Positions 1 to 8,359 of a stretch of 42,307 nucleotides of DNA are shown here, piece after piece; the stretch's first letter is position 1, and each line of letters opens with the position of its first letter. This stretch comes from Hyphomicrobiales bacterium. Lineage in GTDB: Bacteria > Pseudomonadota > Alphaproteobacteria > Rhizobiales > Xanthobacteraceae. A program made the position numbers and the translations under genes. The stretch lies in assembly GCA_017305515.1 (NCBI GenBank), contig JAFKKP010000308.1, positions 1-42,307 of the forward strand, written 5' to 3'. The notes under the pieces are model-generated. The model worked only from the letters and a program-made list of their open reading frames with translations, searched no databases and had not been told where the DNA came from.

Positions 1-198
1 CCGCGCTCGTTCCAGCCGATGAACATCAACTTCGGATTGTTTCCGCCGCTCGCCAGTGCGCCGAACAAGAAGCCGGACGGCTCGCGCCTGCGCGGCAAGG
101 ACAAGACGATTGCGAAGAAACAGGCGATGAGCGCGCGCGCTTTAAGCGATCTCGACCGCTGGATCGCGGATCATTTACAAACAGCGCGGGCGGCGTAA
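1..198 (+). CDS. trmFO: TrmFO, C-terminal 65 residues (partial)
   Basis: This is the 3' end of the folate- and FAD-dependent tRNA (uracil-54-C5)-methyltransferase, which makes ribothymidine in the T-loop of tRNA using methylenetetrahydrofolate. The frame is open from base 1 and ends at TAA 196-198. The visible tail contains [14 protein letters not shown], a conserved TrmFO/Gid signature near the C-terminus, followed by a Lys/Arg-rich stretch and a helix ending LQTARAA. The catalytic and FAD-binding parts lie outside the window. The next gene on the right is convergent, so this is probably the last gene of its transcript. The assignment rests on this signature; the length of the full protein cannot be checked. 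Confidence 0.88.
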   Translation, partial: PRSFQPMNINFGLFPPLASAPNKKPDGSRLRGKDKTIAKKQAMSARALSDLDRWIADHLQTARAA

Positions 199-213
199 TT
201 GTCTCGTTTTGAT

Positions 214-304
214 TGTCATCACCGGGCTTGTCCCGGTGATCTCGATTTCCTTAGCATTGTTCTGCGGTTGTCGAGATGGCCGGGTTAAACCCGGCCATGA
301 CAAG
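214..304. repeat. Palindromic intergenic repeat, family A copy 1
   Basis: Two hairpins lie back to back. The first is built on ACCGGGCTTGTCCCGGT and the second on GGCCGGGTTAAACCCGGCC, with outer arms TGTCAT and ATGACA that are also complementary. The same layout and much of the same sequence recur at 21393-21482. It sits just after the trmFO stop, between convergent genes, where such elements can end transcripts or stabilise 3' ends. No coding is apparent from here to 489 apart from a short repeat at 329-360. Confidence 0.8.
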
Positions 305-328
305 CACTTAAGTCATTCGTTCGGTCGC

Positions 329-360
329 AATGGCGAAACGGTGACGGACCTGGAATCGAA
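329..360. repeat. Short dispersed repeat, copy 1 (partner at 30867-30898)
   Basis: These 32 bases match 30867-30898 at 28 positions by eye (core AATGGCGAAACGGTGA). Both copies are intergenic. The rest of the intergenic stretch 305-489 shows no other structure and no convincing gene. Confidence 0.55.
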
Positions 361-489
361 GGGCGAAAACGTGGCGGGATCGCGGTACGCAGCCGAAGCG
401 GGGTTCAGTTTCTGCAAACGGCGAGAGTTAACTTGACTCGCTTGTTCCGGACGCGCGTTCAAAACTTAGACGCAAGCCTGTCGCGCGCC

Positions 490-1029
490 TTACCCGGCAA
501 ATGCATTCCCGTCTTTCATTGAACACGACGTGGAGCCAACGGCGGCCGACTGGTATTCGAGCTGTTCGCCTTGCATGCCGGTCCCCTTTGCGACGCCGTT
601 TTCTCTTACGATAGAAATTTTCGCACTACAGCTTGCGAACGACGGATCGAACGTCACAACGATGTGCCAAAGCAGACCTTCGGTGCCCATGAAATTCGTC
701 ATGGTGTTGCCGTCGAAACTAAAGCGACCGGATTGTTTTTCCGGTCCGACGTCGCGAGCGCGAGCATTTTTGCCACTGCTGGATTTCGTTCGCGCGAACG
801 GCCGGCCGGCGTTGCTGATATAAATCAGCCGCTCCACATTGCTTTGGCCTGAGCCGGTCACGCCGTCGTAAACCCGCCGCCACGTAAAGGTCTGCCCCCA
901 GTAAAGCACGATTGTCTTGTTATGAAGCTGAACAGGCACGCCGCCTGCTCTGACAGGGCCGCAAATCGCAAGAATGAAAAACGCAGCTAACGAGAGACGA
1001 ATGACATTCACAGGACTCTCCCGATTCAT
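490..1029 (-). CDS. Secreted protein of unknown function, 179 aa
   Basis: I do not recognise the family. The N-terminus (MNRESPVNVIRL, then a hydrophobic run ending ICGPVRAGG) is a Sec-type signal peptide with a likely cleavage after VRA, so the mature protein of about 150 residues should be periplasmic or secreted. The mature part is rich in beta-type residues, has a WGQTFTWRRVYDG segment near its start, and has two cysteines (about residues 134 and 170) that could form a disulfide. The gene is convergent with trmFO and lies 138 bp downstream of the NDUFAF6-like gene on the same strand, so it may or may not share that transcript. Confidence 0.72.
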   Translation of the reverse strand: MNRESPVNVIRLSLAAFFILAICGPVRAGGVPVQLHNKTIVLYWGQTFTWRRVYDGVTGSGQSNVERLIYISNAGRPFARTKSSSGKNARARDVGPEKQSGRFSFDGNTMTNFMGTEGLLWHIVVTFDPSFASCSAKISIVRENGVAKGTGMQGEQLEYQSAAVGSTSCSMKDGNAFAG

Positions 1030-1167
1030 TTCGCGATGAGCAAAACAGCGTTTAACGATCCGGTCAACAGACGGGTCCCATGCGTTGTCCGTTCGACAAA
1101 GGCGGTCGCAAAAAGTTGACTGGTTCGCGTACCGGCTTCTTGTTGACGCGCGTCCACGTCCTGCAAA

Positions 1168-2025
1168 TCAATTCCTAAACGGTTTGGCACTCGCAGCACG
1201 CCACAGCGTCCACAAAATTCGCAGACGTGATTGTATTGGTTGCGCGAAGGGGTCGGCGCGTTCAAGGCGATCCAGATTTGTCTTCACCATCGCCAGCGGC
1301 AGAAACGCGACACGCGCCTGTTTCGGCACTTCAACTAGCTTCGCCATCGCCTGATCGAGCTGCCGCCTCGCTTCACCGCGCAGATGCGCGAGCGTCGCCT
1401 TCAATGCTTCGCTTGGCTGCCGCAGAAAAATTTCCTCAGAATTGAGGCTGTGCATCGCCATCAGATCGCCGGGCAGATATAGCTGCCGCCGCGCGGAATG
1501 GCGGGGCAACGCAATCATCGTATGAACGAGGCCTTCGGCAACGCCCGCGTGTTCGGCGAGTCGCGAGACGTCATTTGACTCCGCGCCAAGAATCTTCGCG
1601 CGCAATTCGTACATCGCGCCTGCCGTATCGCGGCAATGCGCTTCAAGTGCAGCCATGTCCGGCATCGGGTCGTCGTAAACATCGAACACATGCGCGTCGA
1701 TCAGGCGAACCAGCTTCTCTACCGGCAGATTGTAAGCAGTAATCGCGTGCCGCAGTTCGGCGGCAACCGGATTGGCCTGCGCACCGTCATAGCCCGCGCC
1801 CTCGCCGGTCAGAAGATCGCGCCACCATTGCAGCCGGATTTCGCCCGGCAGCGGCTGCGAAACATGATCGCGGATTTGCGAGACTTCCGCATTGAAGGCC
1901 GTCAGTGCCAGCCACGCGCGTCTCGCACTCTGTGGGGCGAACACGCCCGATGCATAGCCGGTGAAATCGCGATTGCGCGCCTCGTTGGCGCAGTAAATCT
2001 GCGCGCTGGTGTCCGCGCCGCTCAT
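1168..2025 (-). CDS. Squalene/phytoene synthase-family protein (NDUFAF6-like)
   Basis: A 285-residue protein with the all-alpha isoprenoid synthase fold of the squalene/phytoene synthase family. Visible family landmarks are the YASGVFAP entry, FNAEVSQIRDHV in the first substrate-side helix, LQWWRDLL, and the C-terminal helices with LPLAMVKTNLDRL. The two Asp-rich Mg-diphosphate motifs of true synthases are not intact (the second site reads LPGDLMAMHSL), so prenyl condensation is doubtful. The branch with this degeneracy includes NDUFAF6, a mitochondrial complex I assembly factor. Its start ATG overlaps the stop of the Mth938 gene by four bases (ATGA), implying coupled translation. Because that neighbour resembles another complex I factor, a role in respiratory complex assembly is the better inference than carotenoid or hopanoid synthesis. 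Confidence 0.78.
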   Translation of the reverse strand: MSGADTSAQIYCANEARNRDFTGYASGVFAPQSARRAWLALTAFNAEVSQIRDHVSQPLPGEIRLQWWRDLLTGEGAGYDGAQANPVAAELRHAITAYNLPVEKLVRLIDAHVFDVYDDPMPDMAALEAHCRDTAGAMYELRAKILGAESNDVSRLAEHAGVAEGLVHTMIALPRHSARRQLYLPGDLMAMHSLNSEEIFLRQPSEALKATLAHLRGEARRQLDQAMAKLVEVPKQARVAFLPLAMVKTNLDRLERADPFAQPIQSRLRILWTLWRAASAKPFRN

Positions 2026-2402
2026 GGCACCGCGATCAAAGCGGCCGCGACCTTGCGGCGCTCGCCGATCATGATGTTGTAGGTGCGGACGGCTGCGCCC
2101 GTCTGCATCGCATCGATCCCGATCATGGCTTTACGAAATGTCTCGCGCAATTCCGCCGGCGGCAGCCAGACTTCGGTGCCGGTGCCGATCAGCAGGCTGT
2201 CGATGCCGGATGCGTTTTCAAGAACCTTCACCAGCGAGTGCCGGTCGATCTGGCTTGGGTCGGAAACAGCCCACGCCCAGATCGCGTTCGGCAAGCACAG
2301 CAGCGAACCGCGATGCGACATTTCGTCGAAACGGAAACCGCCGTTGCCGTAGGCTTCGATCTGCGCGGATCGCGGAAGGTGGAGACCGTTTTCGTCATCC
2401 AT
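2022..2402 (-). CDS. Mth938-like domain protein (NDUFAF3-like)
   Basis: A 126-residue single-domain protein of the Mth938/DUF498 family. The characteristic parts are IEAYGNGGFRF near the start, PNAIWAWAV in the middle, LLIGTG followed by a Pro-rich turn, and the C-terminal segment with AVRTYNIM and ERRKVAAALIAVP. In eukaryotes the homologue is NDUFAF3, required for complex I assembly. In bacteria the family is poorly characterised but is often encoded next to secD/secF, as here. An AAGG element about 10 bases upstream supports the ATG at 2402. It overlaps the downstream squalene-synthase-like gene by four bases. Confidence 0.83.
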   Translation of the reverse strand: MDDENGLHLPRSAQIEAYGNGGFRFDEMSHRGSLLCLPNAIWAWAVSDPSQIDRHSLVKVLENASGIDSLLIGTGTEVWLPPAELRETFRKAMIGIDAMQTGAAVRTYNIMIGERRKVAAALIAVP

Positions 2403-2444
2403 GTCGGCACAACCTTACTGGCGTCGGAAAGCCGTTGGTTCTGC

Positions 2445-2521
2445 CGTCATTGCGAGCGAAGCGAAGCAATCCATCTTAAAAGAACGGGATTGCTTCGTCG
2501 CATGCGCTCCTCGCAATGACG
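2445..2521. repeat. Palindromic intergenic repeat, family B copy 1
   Basis: A long inverted repeat: the left arm starts CGTCATTGCGAG and runs to GAAGCAATCC, the right arm starts GGATTGCTTCG and ends CTCGCAATGACG, with a 14-base loop. A second copy with the same arms and a different loop is at 27615-27699. It fills the gap between secF and the Mth938-like gene and ends immediately before the secF stop codon. It could form a strong stem-loop in the shared transcript. Confidence 0.85.
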
Positions 2522-2522
2522 A

Positions 2523-3530
2523 CTAAGGCTTCGACGGCTTGTCGTCGTCGGCGCTGCCGCGATTGAGGCCGACACCGAGATAGATCAAGAGCGGGGCTGC
2601 GATGAAGATCGACGTGTAGGTGCCGACCAGCACGACGCCGAACATCATGGTGGCGGTGAAGGAATGGATCGCCTTGCCGCCGAACAAGAGCAGCGCGAGC
2701 AAGGCCAGCGTCACCGTGACGTGGGTGATGATCGAGCGCGACAGCGTCGAGTTGATCGAATGGTTCAGCAGATCCGTCATCGGCATTTTCTTGTAACGCC
2801 GCAGCATTTCGCGGATGCGGTCGTAAATGACGACCGTGTCGTTCAGCGAATAGCCGAGAATGGTGAGCAGCGCCGCGATGGACGTGAGATCGAAATCGAT
2901 CTGCGCAATCGACATGAAGCCGATGGTGAGCACGATGTCGTGGATGTTGGCGATCATCGCGCCGAGCGCGAACTGCCACTCGAACCGGAACCACAGATAG
3001 ATGAGAATGCCGACGATGGCGAGCATCAGGCCAAGCACGCCGTAAGCCAGCAGTTCGGATGAGACGCGGGGTCCGACGACTTCGACGCGGCGGTAATCGA
3101 CGCTGTCGCCAAGCGCGCCGCGCACCTTCTGCACAGCCGCCTGTTGTGCGGCGTCGCCGCCGGGCTGCTCGGCGAGACGGATCAGAACATCGTTCGGTGC
3201 TCCGAACTGCTGGAGTTGCACGTCTCCAAGGCCGAGCGTGGACAGCTTCGTGCGCAGGTCCGCAATATCGGCCGGGCCGGACTTGGTCTGGATTTCCAGC
3301 AGCGTGCCGCCCTTGAAATCGATGCCGAAATTCAGACCGTGCGTGAAGTAAAGCGTGATGGCGGCAATTGTCAGCAAGGCCGAGATCGGAAAACTGATCC
3401 GGCGGAATTGCATGAAGTCGAATTTCGTATCGTCCGGCACGATGCGCAGCGCCGGGATCACGCCGTAGATGCTGAGCACGGTCAGCACGACAATGAAGAT
3501 GGCGAGGCCGATGATGATGGTGTGAGTCAT
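2523..3530 (-). CDS. secF: Protein translocase subunit SecF
   Basis: Inner-membrane partner of SecD; the pair uses the proton gradient to pull exported proteins through SecYEG and release them in the periplasm. The 335-residue protein has the SecF signature FGIDFKGGTLLEI after the first conserved membrane span, a periplasmic domain (about residues 85-165), and the C-terminal five-helix block with GYSLNDTVVIYDRIRE, the most conserved SecD/F motif. Ahead of the usual first span there is an extra hydrophobic segment (residues 3-28, starting THTIIIGLAIF) joined by a short linker, which E. coli SecF lacks. The gene starts 8 bases after the secD stop, consistent with one operon yajC-secD-secF. Confidence 0.96.
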   Translation of the reverse strand: MTHTIIIGLAIFIVVLTVLSIYGVIPALRIVPDDTKFDFMQFRRISFPISALLTIAAITLYFTHGLNFGIDFKGGTLLEIQTKSGPADIADLRTKLSTLGLGDVQLQQFGAPNDVLIRLAEQPGGDAAQQAAVQKVRGALGDSVDYRRVEVVGPRVSSELLAYGVLGLMLAIVGILIYLWFRFEWQFALGAMIANIHDIVLTIGFMSIAQIDFDLTSIAALLTILGYSLNDTVVIYDRIREMLRRYKKMPMTDLLNHSINSTLSRSIITHVTVTLALLALLLFGGKAIHSFTATMMFGVVLVGTYTSIFIAAPLLIYLGVGLNRGSADDDKPSKP

Positions 3531-3538
3531 TTAATTCC

Positions 3539-5140
3539 TCACATCGGCACGGTTTTGGGCCGCTTCCACGCCACCCACGTCGCCACGATCAGGCGCGTGA
3601 CGGTGAAGGCGGTGAACACGGTGGTGACGATGCCGATGCCGAGCGTGACGGCGAAGCCGCGCACCGGGCCGGTACCGATATAGAACAGCACAACGGCGGC
3701 GATGAAGGTCGTGATGTTGGAGTCCAGAATTGTCGCGAGCGCGCGCTGGAAGCCTGCGTCGATGGCGGAGATCGCGTTGCGGCCTCCCCGGACTTCTTCG
3801 CGGATGCGCTCATAGATCAAGACGTTGGAGTCCACCGCGATGCCGACGGTGAGCACGATGCCGGCGATGCCGGGCAGCGTCAGCGTGGCGTTGAGCAGCG
3901 ACAGGATGCCGAAGATCATCGCCACGTTGATGGCGACCGCAACGTTGGCGAAAAAGCCGAACAGCCGGTACGTCAGCAGCATGAAGACGACGACGAGCAC
4001 CGAGCCGACATAGGATGCGAGTTCACCTGCGGCGATGGAGTCCTGACCGAGGCCCGGGCCGACGGTGCGCTCCTCGATGATGGTCAGCGGCGCAGGCAGC
4101 GCGCCCGCTCGCAACAGGATCGCGAGGTCGTTGGCGCTTTGAACCGTGAAATTGCCGGAAATCTGGCCCGAGCCTGCGGTGATCGGTTCGCGGATGACGG
4201 GCGCGGAAATCACTTCGTTGTCGAGCACGATGGCAAACGGCTGGCCTACATTTTCCAGCGTCGCCTGCGCGAACTTGCGCGCGCCGGAGGTGTTGAAACG
4301 GAAAGAGACGATCGGCTCGCTGGTGCGCTGATCGAATCCCGGCTGCGCGTCGGTGAGATCGCCGCCCGAGACCAGCACCTGCTTCTTCACCACATAAGGC
4401 GGCTTGCCGGCTTCCTGGCTTTTCAAAAGTTCGGAGTCCGGCGGCACGCGGCCCTGCGCAGCCTGATCCGGCGACACGGTGGTGTCGACCATGCGGAAGT
4501 CCATCTTCGCGGTCTTGCCGAGAAGTTCTTTCAGCCGCGTCGGGTCCTGCAATCCCGGCACCTGAACCAGAATGCGATCCGCGCCCTGACGCTGGATCAA
4601 AGGCTCGACGGTGCCGAGTTCGTTGACGCGTTTTTCGATGATCTGGATCGACTGCTCGACCGCCTGACGCACGCGCTCGACAATGGCGGGCGGCGGCACG
4701 GTGAGACGGATCAGCCCGCCGCCGGCGTCGCTGACATTGACCGAACGCTCGCCGCGCGTACCGGCCAAACCTGTGAGCGGCTGCGACAGTTCCTTCAGCT
4801 TGGCGAGCGCATTGTCCTGATCGGTCGCGTTGGTGATGCGGACTTCGACGCCCTCGCCCTTCACCGCCAGCCCCGTGTAGGGAATCTTGTTGTCGCGAAG
4901 CACGCGGCGCACATCGTCGCGCACCTGATCGAGCTTGTCCTTTTTCACCGAGTTGGAATCGACTTCGAGAAGGATGTGCGAGCCACCCTGCAAGTCGAGG
5001 CCGAGCACGACGTGGCGCTGCGCCCATTTCGGCCAGGTCTTGACCTGCGCCTCGGGGAAGAAATTCGGCACCGCGCACAGGCACACGATGAGCGCGGTCA
5101 AAATGACCGCCAGCGCCTTCCATCGCGTAAAGTAAAGCAT
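3539..5140 (-). CDS. secD: Protein translocase subunit SecD
   Basis: Inner-membrane translocation ATP-independent motor subunit that pairs with SecF. The 533-residue protein begins with a membrane span (LAVILTALIVCLCAV), then GLDLQGGSHILLEVD, the P1 periplasmic head (about residues 60-350) with the conserved LVQVPGLQDP segment, and the C-terminal membrane block with GIVLTVGIAVDSNVLIYERIREE. Its length fits alphaproteobacterial SecD; some relatives have SecD and SecF fused, but here they are separate with 8 bases between them. It follows yajC by 34 bases. Confidence 0.97.
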   Translation of the reverse strand: MLYFTRWKALAVILTALIVCLCAVPNFFPEAQVKTWPKWAQRHVVLGLDLQGGSHILLEVDSNSVKKDKLDQVRDDVRRVLRDNKIPYTGLAVKGEGVEVRITNATDQDNALAKLKELSQPLTGLAGTRGERSVNVSDAGGGLIRLTVPPPAIVERVRQAVEQSIQIIEKRVNELGTVEPLIQRQGADRILVQVPGLQDPTRLKELLGKTAKMDFRMVDTTVSPDQAAQGRVPPDSELLKSQEAGKPPYVVKKQVLVSGGDLTDAQPGFDQRTSEPIVSFRFNTSGARKFAQATLENVGQPFAIVLDNEVISAPVIREPITAGSGQISGNFTVQSANDLAILLRAGALPAPLTIIEERTVGPGLGQDSIAAGELASYVGSVLVVVFMLLTYRLFGFFANVAVAINVAMIFGILSLLNATLTLPGIAGIVLTVGIAVDSNVLIYERIREEVRGGRNAISAIDAGFQRALATILDSNITTFIAAVVLFYIGTGPVRGFAVTLGIGIVTTVFTAFTVTRLIVATWVAWKRPKTVPM

Positions 5141-5174
5141 CTAGATATTCCGTCAGTTCAGCGAGACGATAACG

Positions 5175-5516
5175 TTAGCTCGCGGAATCGTCCTTGGCAG
5201 GCTCGCCCTTGGTGCGCACGCCGGACACCATCGAGCGCATCTGGCGGATCTTCACGCCGTCGGCAATTTCCATTTCGATCTGGTCGTCATCGACAACCTT
5301 CGTCACCTTGCCGACGAGGCCGCCGGAGGTGACGACCGTGTCGCCGCGGCGGATGTTCTTCACCAGTTCCTGATGGTCCTTCAGCTTCTTCTGCTGCGGC
5401 TTCAGAATCAGGAAATACATGATGACGAAAATCAGCGCGAACGGCAGCAGCGACATCAGCATGCTGTTGGTGTCGTTGGCGGCCGCAGCCTGAGCGAAAG
5501 CGGGGGTAATCAGCAT
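5175..5516 (-). CDS. yajC: Preprotein translocase accessory protein YajC
   Basis: A 113-residue membrane protein that associates with the SecDF complex. It has a short N-terminal part (MLITPAFAQ), a single membrane span (LLPFALIFVIMYFLI) followed at once by the family's KPQQKKLKDHQ motif, and a cytoplasmic beta domain with RGDTVVTSGGLVGKV. An AAGGA element 8 bases upstream supports the ATG. It is the first gene of the yajC-secD-secF unit; the 184-base gap to the divergent ATPase gene at 5701 should hold promoters for both. Confidence 0.96.
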   Translation of the reverse strand: MLITPAFAQAAAANDTNSMLMSLLPFALIFVIMYFLILKPQQKKLKDHQELVKNIRRGDTVVTSGGLVGKVTKVVDDDQIEMEIADGVKIRQMRSMVSGVRTKGEPAKDDSAS

Positions 5517-5700
5517 TCTGGGAGGTCCTTCGGAAGGGCCGCGCGGGCGTCAAAACCCGGCTTTGTCGGGCCGTTTGGGGCGAAATTTGCGCGGACTATA
5601 GCGGCGGTTACCCTAAAAGCAACGCTGGCTCGAAGGCCCATTTGGGCGGCTTGCGGCAGCCCATACCGCTCGCTTAGGGTGCGCCCGCAAAGGGTGCCAG

Positions 5701-6645
5701 ATGTCCAAGAAACCTGCCAAAAACGGCTCCAAAGCCGCTGCAAAAGCAGCCTCCAAACGCGCCGCCAAAGGCGCGGCAAAACGTCCTGCAAACGGGGCGC
5801 TGGACGAGCGCACCATCCGCGCGCTGGAGAGCATCGCGGCAAGCCTGAAAGCCTCCTCGCACACCCCGCAAAATCCGGAATCGCTAAAAGCCGCCGACGC
5901 TTTCGTGTGGCATCCGGACGGGAATCTGATCCCCGTCCCCAAGGTCAGCCGCGTCGATCTCGGCCTGCTCAAGGGCATCGACCGGATGCGCGATATTCTG
6001 ATCGAGAACACCGAGCGTTTCGCCAAGGGCCTCCCGGCCAACAACGCGCTGCTCTGGGGCGCACGCGGCATGGGCAAGTCGTCGCTGGTGAAAGCCGCGC
6101 ATGCCAGCGTCAACAAGAACGGCAAGCTCAAGCTGATCGAAATTCACCGCGAGGACATCGAGACGCTGCCGCTTTTGATGACACTTCTGCGCGATAGCGA
6201 ATTCCGCTTCATCGTGTTCTGCGACGATCTGTCGTTCGACGGCAACGATGCGTCGTACAAATCGCTGAAGGCCGTGCTCGAAGGCGGCATCGAAGGCCGG
6301 CCCGACAACGTCATTCTTTATGCGACGTCGAACCGCCGCCATCTGCTCTCCCGCGACATGATCGAGAACGAACGATCGACCGCGATCAATCCCGGCGAAG
6401 CGGTCGAGGAAAAAGTCTCGCTGTCGGATCGCTTCGGCCTGTGGCTCGGCTTCCATCGCTGTAGCCAAGATGAATATCTCGACATGGTGCGCGGCTATTG
6501 CAAACATTTCGGCGTGAAGATTCCGGACGCCGAACTGGAGCGCGAGGCGCTCGAATGGTCCACCACGCGCGGCGCGCGCTCGGGCCGCGTCGCGTGGCAG
6601 TTCACGCAGGAGCTCGCGGGACGGCTCGGCGTGAGGATGAAGTAA
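5701..6645 (+). CDS. DUF815-family AAA-type ATPase
   Basis: A 314-residue P-loop ATPase of the DUF815 family, whose cellular job is not well defined. Walker A is GARGMGKSS (about residues 120-128), Walker B is FIVFCDD (170-176), and a sensor-type Asn lies in YATSNRRHL. The helical end ELAGRL closes the AAA module. The first 32 residues are a Lys/Ala-rich tail resembling histone H1-like tails, suggesting nucleic-acid contact, though this is inference. The family commonly neighbours yajC/secDF in alphaproteobacteria, and here it is divergent from yajC. The ATG at 5701 gives the full basic tail; I see no strong ribosome site, so the exact start is slightly uncertain. Confidence 0.9.
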   Translation: MSKKPAKNGSKAAAKAASKRAAKGAAKRPANGALDERTIRALESIAASLKASSHTPQNPESLKAADAFVWHPDGNLIPVPKVSRVDLGLLKGIDRMRDILIENTERFAKGLPANNALLWGARGMGKSSLVKAAHASVNKNGKLKLIEIHREDIETLPLLMTLLRDSEFRFIVFCDDLSFDGNDASYKSLKAVLEGGIEGRPDNVILYATSNRRHLLSRDMIENERSTAINPGEAVEEKVSLSDRFGLWLGFHRCSQDEYLDMVRGYCKHFGVKIPDAELEREALEWSTTRGARSGRVAWQFTQELAGRLGVRMK

Positions 6646-6710
6646 AAGCTAACCGGAACTCTTTCTACTTCTCCGCGTTGTCTTGCACGATCGACAATGA
6701 GGAGGCGCAG

Positions 6711-6878
6711 ATGCAGATGTCTCGCAACGTTCTTTATACAATTATTGGCGCGTTGATCGTCGCCGTCGCTGTGATCGGCTATTACGAGTATCAGGATCGC
6801 AATCAAAAACAGGCTGCCGGCCTGAGCATCAACCTCGGCCCGCTCCATGTCGGAGGGACGACCGGAACGGCCAAGTAG
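6711..6878 (+). CDS. Small single-span membrane protein, 55 aa
   Basis: Starts with MQMSRNVLYTIIGALIV, a single transmembrane helix (about residues 6-24), followed by YYEYQDRNQKQ and a Gly-rich tail. A good ribosome site GGAGG lies 5 bases before the ATG, which decides the start over in-frame ATGs farther upstream. Family not recognised with certainty; similar short proteins with one helix and a tail on polar residues are common in this order. It follows the ATPase gene by 65 bases and is followed by a strong terminator, so the two genes may form one transcript. Confidence 0.75.
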   Translation: MQMSRNVLYTIIGALIVAVAVIGYYEYQDRNQKQAAGLSINLGPLHVGGTTGTAK

Positions 6879-6901
6879 CGCGCAACGATCAGTTTAAATG
6901 C

Positions 6902-6930
6902 AAAGAGGCCGCCAAATTGGCGGCCTCTTT
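6902..6930. terminator. Bidirectional rho-independent terminator
   Basis: A perfect 12-bp stem AAAGAGGCCGCC / GGCGGCCTCTTT around the loop AAATT. The A run on one side and T run on the other mean it reads as an intrinsic terminator on both strands. It lies between the plus-strand small membrane protein gene (ends 6878) and the minus-strand nlpD gene (ends 6953), so it serves both convergent transcripts. Confidence 0.9.
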
Positions 6931-6952
6931 CACGTTTGCATCGGTCGATTTC

Positions 6953-8308
6953 TTACGCCCCGTTGCCGAGGAACTGGGCCGGATCGACGGCGGTTGATCC
7001 TTTGCGGATCTCGAAGTGGAGTTGCGGCGAACTCACCTCGCCCGTCTGACCCGATTTGGCAATCACCTGGCCGCGCTTGATGCTATCGCCGCGCTTCACC
7101 ATCAGTTCACTCGCGTGGGCATACGCGGTGACATAACCGTTGGAGTGCCGCACCAGGATCAGATTGCCATAACCTTTAAGTTCGTTTCCTGAATAAGCAA
7201 CGACGCCGTCCTCCGCCGCCTTCACGGGCGTGCCTTCGGGGACTGCGACGTTGATGCCGTCGTTCTGCTTGCCGTTGGTTTTTGCGCCATAGGCCGTCAC
7301 CACGCGGCCGCGCACAGGCCAGCGGAATGTCGGCAGCGCGTTCGTTGCATCTGCCGTCTTCACCGGCGATTCCGCAGCTTCCGGAGCGGTCTTTTCATTG
7401 GCGAGTTGCGCGCGCTGAGGCTGTTCGGCTGTCGCGACGACCGCAGGTTTCGTCGTAACCGCCGGCGGCGGCGCGCTCATCGCCTGCTGAGGTTGCGCAG
7501 GTGCAACCGCTGCGACCTGCCCGCCCGGCACCCTGATGTGCTGGCCGATCTTCAGCTGCGTCGTCGTGGTCAGATTGTTGGCTGCGGCTAGCTGGCCGAC
7601 CGTAATGTGGTTACGGCGCGCGACGTTGTTCAGCGTGTCGCCGCGATTGACGACGTGCATGCTGGACGGCATCGGGCCGCTTGCGCGCGTGGCCGGTGCG
7701 CTTGAGATGGCCGGAGGCGCGGACTGCGCGATGCGCTTCGGAATGATGAGTTGCTGGCCGGGCTGGAGGACGCGCGGTCCATTGTAGCCGTTGGCCGCCA
7801 TGATTTCGTGCGACGGCACGTTGTAGCGTTTCGAGATGATCTCAAGCGTGTCGCTGGTGCCGACGATGATGGTCGTGCCGCCCTCGCGCGTATAGGCGCG
7901 GGTTGCCGCAACCGAAGGCGGCGTGACGCTGCCGGTGGATTCGATCGGCGAGGATGACGGCGGCGAATAGGATGCGACGCCGCGTCCGCCGCCGGACGAA
8001 ACAGCCGGACCGGAAGGATAGGACAAGGGTGCGGAGACGACGGGCGCCGACGAATTCGATGAATAGCGCGGACGCGCATATTGCGGCAGCTCGCGCGGCT
8101 GTTGCTGCGCGACCGAGCCGGTCGTTTCGCTCTTGGATGCAAATGGGTTCGACCAGTCGCTGAACGGATTGGACCATTTCGGCGATGGATTGTCGGTGAA
8201 GCGCGTCGAGGTGTTGGCGCTGCATCCTGCAAAGCCGATCGACACAAGCGCGAGGACCGCAAGACGCGGGACATGACGCGAGCTAGGCAACTCGGCGAAG
8301 CGGGACAT
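6953..8308 (-). CDS. nlpD: NlpD-like lipoprotein: two LysM domains plus degenerate M23 domain
   Basis: A 451-residue lipoprotein that should bind peptidoglycan and activate cell-wall amidases during septum splitting. The N-terminus ends in a lipobox (IGFAGC, Cys29). A Ser/Pro-rich linker leads to two LysM domains (about residues 146-190 and 216-262) and a C-terminal LytM/M23 domain (about 340-446). In that domain the first metal motif HxxxD is replaced (KQNDGINVAV), while AYAHASEL and QLHFEIR keep their His residues. Loss of the first zinc ligands matches NlpD/EnvC-type activators, which do not cut peptidoglycan themselves. It is the last gene of the surE-pcm-nlpD group on this strand, the order known from many proteobacteria. 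Confidence 0.92.
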   Translation of the reverse strand: MSRFAELPSSRHVPRLAVLALVSIGFAGCSANTSTRFTDNPSPKWSNPFSDWSNPFASKSETTGSVAQQQPRELPQYARPRYSSNSSAPVVSAPLSYPSGPAVSSGGGRGVASYSPPSSSPIESTGSVTPPSVAATRAYTREGGTTIIVGTSDTLEIISKRYNVPSHEIMAANGYNGPRVLQPGQQLIIPKRIAQSAPPAISSAPATRASGPMPSSMHVVNRGDTLNNVARRNHITVGQLAAANNLTTTTQLKIGQHIRVPGGQVAAVAPAQPQQAMSAPPPAVTTKPAVVATAEQPQRAQLANEKTAPEAAESPVKTADATNALPTFRWPVRGRVVTAYGAKTNGKQNDGINVAVPEGTPVKAAEDGVVAYSGNELKGYGNLILVRHSNGYVTAYAHASELMVKRGDSIKRGQVIAKSGQTGEVSSPQLHFEIRKGSTAVDPAQFLGNGA

Positions 8309-8359
8309 GGTTACTCACGGTTACGCAACTGGCACGAATTTGAGTAAACACATCGCGAG

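Noticed and set aside
4139..5332. Long plus-strand open frame opposite secD
   Set aside because: It is antisense to a secure secD/yajC reading, with Arg/His/Asp-rich composition typical of a high-GC shadow, and no recognisable domain.
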